A stretch of DNA of 21,721 bases from an uncultured Clostridia bacterium (GTDB lineage Bacteria; Bacillota; Clostridia; TANB77; CAG-508): assembly GCA_934167225.1 (NCBI GenBank), contig CAKPLD010000013.1, positions 1 to 21,721 of the forward strand, given 5' to 3'. The position numbers and the translations under genes are program-made. Below, in pieces: positions 14,944-21,721 of the stretch; within the stretch, counting starts at the first letter, position 1, and each line of letters begins with the position of its first letter. Under the pieces are notes generated by a model that was not told the DNA's origin, ran no database searches, and was given only the letters and a program-made list of their open reading frames with translations.

Positions 14944-15522
14944 ATGAAATTATTAATGCATACATGTTGTGCACCATGTAGTGTATATTGTATAGATGAA
15001 TTAAGAAGTGAAAATATAGAACCAACTGTATATTGGTTTAACCCCAATATTCATCCATATATGGAATACAAGTCTAGAAGAGATTGTTTAAAAGAATATA
15101 CAAAAAGCATAAATGTAAATGCAATATTTGAAGAAAATTATGGGTTAAGAGATTTTTGCAAAAATGTGGTAGATGGGCTAGATACAAGATGCCAAGATTA
15201 TTGCTATCCAGTAAGATTGGAACAAACTGCTAAATATGCTAAAGAAAATGGATTTGATACAATTTCTACAACTTTACTTGTAAGCCCATATCAGAAACAC
15301 GATATAATTCATAATTTGGGGGATAAAATTGCCAAAAAATATGGATTAGATTTTCTCTATAGAGATTTTAGAGTTGGGTTTCGAGATGGACAAAATAAAG
15401 CAAGGGAATTAGGGCTTTATATGCAAAAATATTGTGGTTGTGTTTTTTCGGAAGAAGATAGATATAATAAACAAATTATGAGAGACAAAGCAAATATAAA
15501 TAAACAAAATGAAAAAAGGTAA
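14944..15522 (+). CDS. queH: Epoxyqueuosine reductase QueH
   Basis: QueH performs the last step of queuosine synthesis, reducing epoxyqueuosine to queuosine at position 34 of GUN-decoding tRNAs; it is the non-cobalamin counterpart of QueG. The 192-residue protein shows the family cysteines: HTCCAPC near the N-terminus (Cys8, Cys9, Cys12), a central CQDYCYPVR and a C-terminal YCGCVFSEEDR, which bind an iron-sulfur cluster and an extra metal. Other family segments are YWFNPNIHP and TTLLVSPYQ. The open frame extends upstream into ruvB, but AAAGGAG at 14930-14936 directs initiation at ATG 14944. A QueH beside ruvB without other queuosine genes suggests salvage or dispersed pathway genes. Confidence 0.92.
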   Translation: MKLLMHTCCAPCSVYCIDELRSENIEPTVYWFNPNIHPYMEYKSRRDCLKEYTKSINVNAIFEENYGLRDFCKNVVDGLDTRCQDYCYPVRLEQTAKYAKENGFDTISTTLLVSPYQKHDIIHNLGDKIAKKYGLDFLYRDFRVGFRDGQNKARELGLYMQKYCGCVFSEEDRYNKQIMRDKANINKQNEKR

Positions 15523-15590
15523 GTTTGAAAAATAATTGCAAAATATTTTAATCAAATGTTATACCATGAAAGAAAGGGAAGTTAGTAAAA

Positions 15591-16520
15591 ATGAAAAAAA
15601 CAGAAACAAACTTAAAATCAACAGACAATATAACAAACTTAAATATTGTCACTTGGTTACCAGAAGAACAAGCAAAAGGAATAATACAAATAGAGCATGG
15701 AATAACCGAGCATGTAGGAAGATACGAAAAACTAGCAAAATTTTTCACAGAAAAAGGATATATAGTTATAGCAAATGATATAATAGGACATGGAAAATCA
15801 ATAAGCGAAAAAAAGAACAAAATGTATTTAGGACCAGAAAACAGCTGGTTTAACGTTGTAGAAGATTTTTACAATATCTATAAAATATATAGCACAAAAT
15901 ATGAACCATTACCATATATAATATTAGGATTTTCTTTAGGATCATTTGTAGTAAGAACATTTTTAAGCATGTATCCAGAGGCAAAAATAAGTAAAGCAAT
16001 ACTTGTAGGAACAGGATATACGTCGAAAATAAATTTAAAGTTAGGTAAATATGTTGCTAAATCAGAGGCGAAAAAAGTAGGAGAAGAAAATTCAACAGAA
16101 ACAATAAATAAGTTGGCATTAGAAAATTATAACAAATCATTCAAACCAGTAAAAACCAAATGTGATTGGTTATGTTCTAATGATGAAGAACTAGAAGAGT
16201 ACCTAAAAGATCCTTTAGTTGGAAAAAGTGTATCATGTGGCTTATTTAGGGAACTTTTAAATGGAATGGAATATACAAATGATAGAAAAAACATTAAGAA
16301 AATAAACAAAAATATTCCGATTTTACTGATTTCAGGACAAGCAGATCCAGTGGGAAATTTTGAAAAGGGAATATTAAAACTAGAAAAAATATATAAAAAA
16401 GAAGGAATAAATAATCTTTCGATTAAATTTTATGAAGGTTTAAGGCATGACATATTTCATGAAAAAAATAGTGAAGAAATTTTTCAATATATATACAATT
16501 GGATTGCAGATATTCAGTAA
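15591..16520 (+). CDS. Alpha/beta hydrolase, monoacylglycerol-lipase type
   Basis: A 309-residue serine hydrolase of the Hydrolase_4 / monoglyceride lipase group; likely substrates are monoacylglycerols or other small esters. The catalytic triad can be placed: Ser115 in the nucleophile elbow GFSLGS, Asp252 (ISGQADPVG) and His286 (GLRHDIFHE). The oxyanion-side motif EHGITEHVGRY (residues 35-45) and NDIIGHGKS (62-70) are typical of the group. There is no signal peptide, so it is probably cytoplasmic. AAAGGGA lies about 10 bases before the ATG. It may have its own weak promoter in the 68-base gap after queH (TTGCAA 15536, TATACC 15560), which I do not consider reliable. Physiological substrate unknown. 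Confidence 0.82.
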   Translation: MKKTETNLKSTDNITNLNIVTWLPEEQAKGIIQIEHGITEHVGRYEKLAKFFTEKGYIVIANDIIGHGKSISEKKNKMYLGPENSWFNVVEDFYNIYKIYSTKYEPLPYIILGFSLGSFVVRTFLSMYPEAKISKAILVGTGYTSKINLKLGKYVAKSEAKKVGEENSTETINKLALENYNKSFKPVKTKCDWLCSNDEELEEYLKDPLVGKSVSCGLFRELLNGMEYTNDRKNIKKINKNIPILLISGQADPVGNFEKGILKLEKIYKKEGINNLSIKFYEGLRHDIFHEKNSEEIFQYIYNWIADIQ

Positions 16521-16526
16521 AATGCC

Positions 16527-16555
16527 TTGAAAAATTGCTTAAATTATATTATAAT
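16527..16555 (+). promoter_or_regulatory. Predicted metG promoter
   Basis: TTGAAA (16527-16532) and a perfect TATAAT (16550-16555) are 17 bases apart. Transcription would begin near 16562, leaving a leader of under 30 bases, too short for a T-box. The ribosome site AAGGAGG (16575-16581) follows. Confidence 0.7.
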
Positions 16556-16589
16556 GTGAAATATTTAAGGAGAAAAGGAGGAAGAGAAT

Positions 16590-18164
16590 ATGGAAAAAAC
16601 ATATTATTTAACAACACCTATATACTATCCAAGTGGAAAATTTCATATAGGAACAGCATATACAACAGTACTCGCAGACACAATAAAGAGATATAAAAAA
16701 CTAAGAGGATATGAAACATATTTGTTAACAGGAACAGATGAACATGGTCAAAAAATAGAAGAAGTAGCAAAAAAAGAAAATATGAAGCCACAGGAATATG
16801 TTGACAAAGCGGCCAAAGAGGCACAAAAATTATGGAAATTAATGGATATAAATTATGATGATTTCATAAGAACAACTGAGTCCAGACACGAAAAAGTAGT
16901 ACAAAAAATATTTGATAGATTAATGAAACAAGGAGATATTTATAAAGGAGAATATGAAGGATGGTATTGTGTGCCATGTGAAAGTTATTTTACAAAAACA
17001 CAACTAGTAGACGGAAAATGCCCAGATTGTGGAAGAGAAGTAAAATTGATGAAAGAAGAATGTTACTTTTTCAACATGAAAAAATATGCACCAAGACTAT
17101 TAAAATACTATGAAGAACATCCAGATTTTATAAAGCCAAATTATAGAAAAACGGAAATGATAAACAACTTCATAAAACCAGGTTTAGAGGATTTATGTGT
17201 AACTCGTACAACTTTTGATTGGGGAATAAAAGTATTAAAAGATCAAAAACATGTAATATATGTATGGTTAGATGCCCTAACAAATTACTTGACTGCACTT
17301 GGATACGAATCAGAAAACGACGAATTATTTAAAAAATTCTGGCCAGCAAATTTACACATAGTTGGAAAAGACATAGCAAGATTCCATTTAATATATTGGC
17401 CAATATTTTTAATGGCACTAGATTTACCACTTCCAAAGCAAATATTTGTGCATAATTGGATAATGATGAAAGATGGAAAAATGTCAAAATCAAAAGGAAA
17501 TGTTATTTATCCAGAGTTATTAATTGAGAGGTATGGTCTAGATGCAACACGTTACTTTCTACTTAGAGAAATGCCTGTTTCAACAGATGGGGTATTTTCT
17601 CCAGAAGAATTTGTAGAAAGATATAATTTCGATTTATCAAATGATTTAGGAAATCTATTAAATAGAACAGTTGCAATGTGTAACAAATATTTTGGAGGAA
17701 ATGTTCCAAAATATAATGGATGCATTAATGATGTAGATAAAGATTTAGAAGAATTTGCAAAAAATGTAACATCAAAATTTGAAAAAACATTTGAAGAATT
17801 TGAAATAGCAAACTCACTTCAAGAAATATGGAGCTTGGTTTCAAGAACAAATAAATATATAGATGAAACATCTCCTTGGGTATTAGCAAAAGAAGAAAGT
17901 AAGGAAAAACTTGAAGCTGTTATATATCATTTAATCGAAAACTTAAGAAGAATAGCAATTTTAATTAGTCCATTTATGAAATCAACAGCAGAAAAAATGT
18001 TTAATCAATTAGGCATAACAAGCCCAGAACTAAAAACATGGGAAAGTCTTAACGATTACAATAAAATAGAAAACACAAAAGTAATAGAAAAAGGTGAGCC
18101 TTTATTTATGAGACTAAATGCAGAAGAGGAAATCGAATTTATAAAAAATAAAATGAAAAATTAG
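16590..18164 (+). CDS. metG: Methionyl-tRNA synthetase, short form without C-terminal tRNA-binding domain
   Basis: Class I synthetase that charges tRNA(Met) with methionine. The 524-residue protein has the HIGH-type motif as FHIGTAY (His19-Gly21), the KMSKS loop at residues 297-301 (DGKMSKSKGNV) and a zinc knuckle with CVPC (127, 130) and CPDC (144, 147). After the catalytic and anticodon-binding helical domains (ETSPWVLAKE) the protein stops. The Trbp111-like dimerisation/tRNA-binding domain, which makes the B. subtilis enzyme about 660 residues long, is absent. An ideal ribosome site sits 8 bases from ATG. It has its own promoter and probably heads an operon with the next two genes (28- and 17-base gaps). 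Confidence 0.95.
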   Translation: MEKTYYLTTPIYYPSGKFHIGTAYTTVLADTIKRYKKLRGYETYLLTGTDEHGQKIEEVAKKENMKPQEYVDKAAKEAQKLWKLMDINYDDFIRTTESRHEKVVQKIFDRLMKQGDIYKGEYEGWYCVPCESYFTKTQLVDGKCPDCGREVKLMKEECYFFNMKKYAPRLLKYYEEHPDFIKPNYRKTEMINNFIKPGLEDLCVTRTTFDWGIKVLKDQKHVIYVWLDALTNYLTALGYESENDELFKKFWPANLHIVGKDIARFHLIYWPIFLMALDLPLPKQIFVHNWIMMKDGKMSKSKGNVIYPELLIERYGLDATRYFLLREMPVSTDGVFSPEEFVERYNFDLSNDLGNLLNRTVAMCNKYFGGNVPKYNGCINDVDKDLEEFAKNVTSKFEKTFEEFEIANSLQEIWSLVSRTNKYIDETSPWVLAKEESKEKLEAVIYHLIENLRRIAILISPFMKSTAEKMFNQLGITSPELKTWESLNDYNKIENTKVIEKGEPLFMRLNAEEEIEFIKNKMKN

Positions 18165-18192
18165 AAGACTTAAAAGAGAGGGTGTATGTAAA

Positions 18193-20490
18193 TTGCCTAG
18201 AAAAAAGAAAATAGAAGTAGATTCTAAAGTAAAAGAAAAACTAGATTATATAGGATTAGATTTGGAAAAAATACCAAAATCATTACAAGAATATTCAGAT
18301 ATAAATTTTAGAACTTTAAGGGGATATGATGAAAAAAAATATAAACAATACAGGTTTATAAATGTAAATGACATTGAAATTTTACTTTCACCAACAAACA
18401 GAATAAACACAATAAAAGAAAAATACGAAAAAGCAATGCCATTATGTTTTTATTTAGATTCCAAAAACGAAGAAAATATATTAAATTTTACAGAATTTTT
18501 GAATATGTTAAATAAAGTAAGCATTCATCAGATAGAAGAAATAGAAAGAGAACAAAAAATGCTTTCTAAAAAGACACCTTTTAAAGTAAAATTTACTGGA
18601 AATTACTTATGGCAAATATATTATTCGGAAATATCTGATAAATATTTTATGATTGTACCAACAGAAGACACAGATTATTCAACATTTTTCTATGTTCTAA
18701 AGAAAAAAATAGAAGGAAAGAAAAATGAAAAGATATTTGTTCCAATAAGCTTGGTAGATTATGATGGACAAATCCTAAAAAAAGACGAAATAAAAGATTT
18801 AGAAAACTACCTATGGTTATTTACAAAAGACTATCCAACAATATATGAGGTATGGAATAAAAAAGAAGAAGTAAGTTTAAACATTATTGGGGAGACTGAA
18901 CTTTTTGATAAAATAAAAACATTATATAAAGTGAAATTAGAGAATGCCAAAGAAGCGGTAAAATTTTATAAATTAGTAAAAGCTTTATTTATACTACAAA
19001 CAGAGCTTCCTAGGTATTATCAATTTGAGACTAATATAAATGAAAATGGTGGATTAGAATTTTACTTAGACAATTCAAATATAAAATATATGGTTTTGCC
19101 AGAGTTTATAATGGGACAATATTTAAAATCTGTTGGATTAAAAAACAAAACAACAGAAGATTTAGCTGAATTGAAAACAAAGCTAGAAATTCTAAAAAAA
19201 GAATCAAAATCACTAGAAGATGAATACATGGCAAAAGAAAAACAAATAACAACTTTTTTAGAATGTAAAAAAACATTTTTTGGAAAAGTAAAGTACTTCT
19301 TTAAATTAGGAAAAAAAGTAACAACAGCTAAAGGAGTAAAACCAAAAGATAAAAAAGAAGAAAAAGATGTAAAATTACAAAAAAGTAAACCAGAAAAATA
19401 CAAAATGGAGCAAAAAAATTATACACTATATGAGTTAGAACAAAGCTTTAAAGAATTAGAAGCAAAGGAAGATGAAGCAAATAAAATTGTAATGGATATA
19501 AATGCTCTAAAACTAAAAAATAAAAATTTAAAAAAGAAAATAGAAAATGCAAGTAATTATATAGAAGAAATAAACAAACATAAAAAGAGTATATTTGAAT
19601 TTTGGAAATATTCAAATAAGGATGCTGTTGCTTCATTAGACGAAGGCGAAGAAGAAGAATTTAATGTAAAAAAACTAGAAAAAGTATTTAATTATGAAGA
19701 TGATTTCGAAGATTTTGGAATAGAAGCAGACAAAATTCAAAGAAATAAATTAACAGATTCAGAGTTAGACAGTAGCTTTATTGCAACAACAGACATATTG
19801 CCATTATTAAATAGAATGAACTTGAAAATGGCAGAAAATAAAGAAATTTCAGAAAAATTAAAGAAAATTAAACTTGCAAGAGCAAAAGGCGAAGATTTAG
19901 AAGAAGATGAAGACGATATTTTTAACATTTTTGGAAGAATTAGACAAACAAACAATAAAGAAAGAACAATAGGAAACAAAACACATAGAGAGCAACCACG
20001 AGATAGAGTCGAAATTCTTGGAGTAAAAAAAGAAACAAGAGGAATCGAACTAAAAAGAAGACTGGAAAGTGTATTAAAAGACATAAAAAATGCAATAAAG
20101 AAAAATACATTGGACGAAGATATGTATGTATATAAAGCAAGTTTGGAAAAATTAGAATTTAATACAATAGAGGCTGTTTCACTTGATTCTGAAAAAGAAT
20201 TGAACGAGTTTTTAAAAGAGGAAAAAAATATAGATAAACTATATTTATACAAAATAAAATTACCAAAAGGAACAAATTACATAGCATTTACAAATATTAT
20301 ATTTTTCGATAATAAAAATATGACATTACCACTTGGAATGAATTTATCAGATAAAATTTTAGTAGATTTGTCTGAGGTAACTGTAAATCAAGATAAAACT
20401 AAAAAAATAAATAAATTACAATTTGAGGAAGATGATGACGATTTTTCAAATATAATAATAAAAAATATAAGTTTAAATGAAATAAAATAG
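18193..20490 (+). CDS. Large charged coiled-coil protein of unknown function
   Basis: I do not recognise this 765-residue protein. It is cytoplasmic by appearance: no signal peptide or membrane helix, and rich in Lys and Glu. Roughly, residues 1-310 look globular (mixed hydrophobic and aromatic, for example GNYLWQIYYSEISDKYFMIVP). Residues 320-350 and 410-475 have heptad-like charged patterns typical of coiled coils, separated by a basic patch (FFGKVKYFFKLGKK). Residues 490-640 are acidic and probably partly disordered. The last 130 residues look folded again and end in an acidic EEDDDD stretch followed by ISLNEIK. Start is TTG 18193, with GAGAGGGTG about 9 bases upstream; ATG 18186 is followed at once by a stop. 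Position between metG and hrcA suggests co-transcription but gives no clear function. Confidence 0.75.
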   Translation: MPRKKKIEVDSKVKEKLDYIGLDLEKIPKSLQEYSDINFRTLRGYDEKKYKQYRFINVNDIEILLSPTNRINTIKEKYEKAMPLCFYLDSKNEENILNFTEFLNMLNKVSIHQIEEIEREQKMLSKKTPFKVKFTGNYLWQIYYSEISDKYFMIVPTEDTDYSTFFYVLKKKIEGKKNEKIFVPISLVDYDGQILKKDEIKDLENYLWLFTKDYPTIYEVWNKKEEVSLNIIGETELFDKIKTLYKVKLENAKEAVKFYKLVKALFILQTELPRYYQFETNINENGGLEFYLDNSNIKYMVLPEFIMGQYLKSVGLKNKTTEDLAELKTKLEILKKESKSLEDEYMAKEKQITTFLECKKTFFGKVKYFFKLGKKVTTAKGVKPKDKKEEKDVKLQKSKPEKYKMEQKNYTLYELEQSFKELEAKEDEANKIVMDINALKLKNKNLKKKIENASNYIEEINKHKKSIFEFWKYSNKDAVASLDEGEEEEFNVKKLEKVFNYEDDFEDFGIEADKIQRNKLTDSELDSSFIATTDILPLLNRMNLKMAENKEISEKLKKIKLARAKGEDLEEDEDDIFNIFGRIRQTNNKERTIGNKTHREQPRDRVEILGVKKETRGIELKRRLESVLKDIKNAIKKNTLDEDMYVYKASLEKLEFNTIEAVSLDSEKELNEFLKEEKNIDKLYLYKIKLPKGTNYIAFTNIIFFDNKNMTLPLGMNLSDKILVDLSEVTVNQDKTKKINKLQFEEDDDDFSNIIIKNISLNEIK

Positions 20491-20507
20491 AAAAGAGGGA
20501 AAGCAAA

Positions 20508-21524
20508 ATGCTAGATGATAGAAAGAAAAAAGTTCTGCAAGCAATAGTAGAAGAATATATAAATACCGCAGAACCAGTAAGTTCAAATGCTTTAATAAGT
20601 AAATATGGCTTAGAATGTAGTAGTGCAACAATAAGAAACGAAATGGCAGACCTTGAAAAAAAAGGCTTACTTGATAAAATGCATACATCTAGTGGAAGAG
20701 TACCATCAGCAAAAGGTTATAGATACTATGTAGATGAACTACTAAAAGACGATAATATAAGTCTAGAAGAAGTAAAATATATAAGTGATAAGCTAGAAAC
20801 AAAAGTAAATGAAATCGAGGATTTAACTAAAATAACAGCAAATACAATTTCAGAAATAACTCATTATACTACTGTAACAATAGGGCCTAAAACCGATGAA
20901 CAGATAATTAAAGAAATAAAATTTGTTTTATTAGGTTCAAGAATGATTTTGGCAGTTATTATGACTGATACTGGAATGGTAAAAGAAACAATTATTAAAT
21001 TTGATGAAGACGTTTTAGAAAAGCAGGTTGAAACGATAAATTATATGTTTAATAATAAACTTAAAGGAAAACCTATTGAAACCATAAACCAGCCTTTAGA
21101 AGATTATTTATATAAAGAAATGAAAGGTATGGTCGGTGTTATAAAGCCTATAATTACACAAATTAAGAAAGTTTTATTTGAAGAAACAGAGATTCATCTT
21201 CAAGGTGCTAGAAAAGAATTAGATTTACCAGAATTTAATTCTCTTCAAGTTGCTAAAAATTTTATGAACATTTTAGATGAAAAGGAATTAATTGCAGATA
21301 TGCTTAATTCTGGATTCGCCGAGGATATTAATGTTTATATTGGCGGAGAAGACGAAAAAGAACAGCTTAAGGATTTTAGTGTTGTTACTTTTAAACATAA
21401 GATTGGCAATAAAGATATGGGAACAATTGGTATTATTGGCCCTAAAAGAATGGATTATTCTAAGGTTATTTCAGTTATGAAGTATATTAGTAAGAAATTG
21501 AATGATGAGAATAAAAGTGAGTAG
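20508..21524 (+). CDS. hrcA: Heat-inducible transcription repressor HrcA
   Basis: HrcA represses class I heat-shock operons (groESL, dnaK) by binding the CIRCE inverted repeat, with GroEL acting as co-factor. The 338-residue protein has the N-terminal winged helix (SSATIRNEMADLEKKGLL; recognition region about residues 36-55), the following MHTSSGRVPSAKGYRYYVD signature, and a C-terminal GAF-like domain ending in GTIGIIGPKRMDYSKVIS. Length fits the family. The ribosome site AGAGGGAAA precedes the ATG. Unlike the common hrcA-grpE-dnaK-dnaJ order, it is the last gene of the metG unit, followed by hairpins and a tRNA. I found no CIRCE element (TTAGCACTC-N9-GAGTGCTAA) in front of it. Confidence 0.94.
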   Translation: MLDDRKKKVLQAIVEEYINTAEPVSSNALISKYGLECSSATIRNEMADLEKKGLLDKMHTSSGRVPSAKGYRYYVDELLKDDNISLEEVKYISDKLETKVNEIEDLTKITANTISEITHYTTVTIGPKTDEQIIKEIKFVLLGSRMILAVIMTDTGMVKETIIKFDEDVLEKQVETINYMFNNKLKGKPIETINQPLEDYLYKEMKGMVGVIKPIITQIKKVLFEETEIHLQGARKELDLPEFNSLQVAKNFMNILDEKELIADMLNSGFAEDINVYIGGEDEKEQLKDFSVVTFKHKIGNKDMGTIGIIGPKRMDYSKVISVMKYISKKLNDENKSE

Positions 21525-21537
21525 ATAAAACTGATGA

Positions 21538-21562
21538 AGGCAGTCGAATAAAACGACTGCCT
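21538..21562 (+). terminator. Hairpin after hrcA
   Basis: AGGCAGTCG (21538-21546) pairs perfectly with CGACTGCCT (21554-21562) around a 7-base loop, 13 bases after the hrcA stop. The stem is strong but there is no U tract, so termination may be Rho-aided or shared with the next hairpin. Confidence 0.6.
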
Positions 21563-21573
21563 AGGATTAATAC

Positions 21574-21611
21574 GGTTTACATAAGTGTCATACAATAACG
21601 CTTATGTAACC
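21574..21611 (+). terminator. Second hairpin between hrcA and the tRNA
   Basis: GGTTTACATAAG (21574-21585) pairs with CTTATGTAACC (21601-21611), with one bulged T and a 15-base loop. A run of eight T residues follows only at 21629-21636, too far away for a classic intrinsic terminator. Confidence 0.4.
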
Positions 21612-21646
21612 TAAAAATAAAAAATAAATTTTTTTTCAAAAAACTA

Positions 21647-21675
21647 TTGACAATCGACAAAAAACATAGTATACT
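21647..21675 (+). promoter_or_regulatory. Near-consensus promoter of the tRNA gene
   Basis: A perfect TTGACA (21647-21652) and TATACT (21670-21675) are separated by 17 bases, the strongest SigA-type promoter in the window. The tRNA begins 20 bases downstream, as expected for a stable-RNA promoter. Confidence 0.85.
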
Positions 21676-21695
21676 AGTCGATGTCAAAAGGAAAT

Positions 21696-21721
21696 GGTCG
21701 TTTAGCTCAGCTGGGAGAGCA
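21696..21721 (+). tRNA. 5' part of a tRNA gene (identity not visible)
   Basis: The last 26 bases read as a 7-base acceptor strand (GGTCGTT), TA, then a D-arm with GCTC (21705-21708), loop AGCTGGGA and GAGC (21717-21720), a textbook tRNA beginning. The anticodon lies beyond the window. The D-arm type is common in Val and Ala tRNAs of this phylum, but that is only a hint. Confidence 0.85.

Noticed and set aside
16556..16589. T-box riboswitch ahead of metG.
   Set aside because: The leader after the predicted promoter is under 30 bases, far too short, and no T-box motif is present.

Overview
The window is about 30% GC chromosomal DNA from a Gram-positive, anaerobe-like member of the Bacillota, most likely an uncultured Clostridia lineage. 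The basis is AGA-dominated arginine codon use, AGGAGG-type ribosome sites, TTGACA/TATAAT promoters, a sporulation-type sigma-K factor, a sortase, and a Cna-B/thioester surface protein. It looks like stable chromosome: no transposase, integrase, CRISPR array or rRNA gene was seen.

Layout. (1) 1-1324: the 3' part of rnr (RNase R), then a stand-alone class III Fic protein and a terminator shared with the convergent next gene. (2) 1339-8599: tmcAL on the minus strand, divergent from a 1960-residue surface protein with a signal peptide, a predicted Cys-Gln thioester domain, four Cna-B repeats, five DUF11-like modules (two sharing a 740-bp perfect repeat) and a C-terminal membrane anchor without LPXTG. 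(3) 8600-10505: a structured leader, a 2,4-diaminopentanoate-dehydrogenase-like enzyme, an odd repeat/palindrome spacer and a dCMP deaminase. (4) 10473-12103: a DUF368/PopT polyprenyl-phosphate transporter (minus), divergent from sigK. (5) 12198-13898: a sortase followed by a two-part PssD/PssE (Alg14/Alg13-like) glycosyltransferase. (6) 13916-15522: ruvB and queH. (7) 15591-21524: an alpha/beta hydrolase, metG, a 765-residue protein of unknown function and hrcA. The window ends 26 bases into a tRNA gene with a near-consensus promoter.

Main discovery candidate. Three unrelated genes, popT, sigK and ruvB, are each broken by one extra base. In every case the extra base is the C of an in-frame CGG codon. 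Skipping that C (NNN-C-GGN) restores a glycine and then the complete conserved remainder of the protein. Reading all genes in their own frames (about 6,800 codons), I find no other in-frame CGG. CGT, CGA and CGC are all used, and about 25 out-of-frame CGG triplets occur on coding strands. This suggests that CGG is not a normal arginine codon here and acts as a +1 frameshift signal. In sigK the shift falls where the inhibitory pro-sequence joins the mature sigma factor. An assembly error at any one site is possible, but the shared codon, base and frame at all three make independent errors an unlikely explanation.

Functionally, the window mixes housekeeping RNA and translation genes (rnr, tmcAL, queH, metG, tRNA), recombination (ruvB), nucleotide supply (dCMP deaminase), envelope biogenesis (popT, sortase, PssD/E, surface protein), sporulation (sigK) and the heat-shock repressor hrcA.
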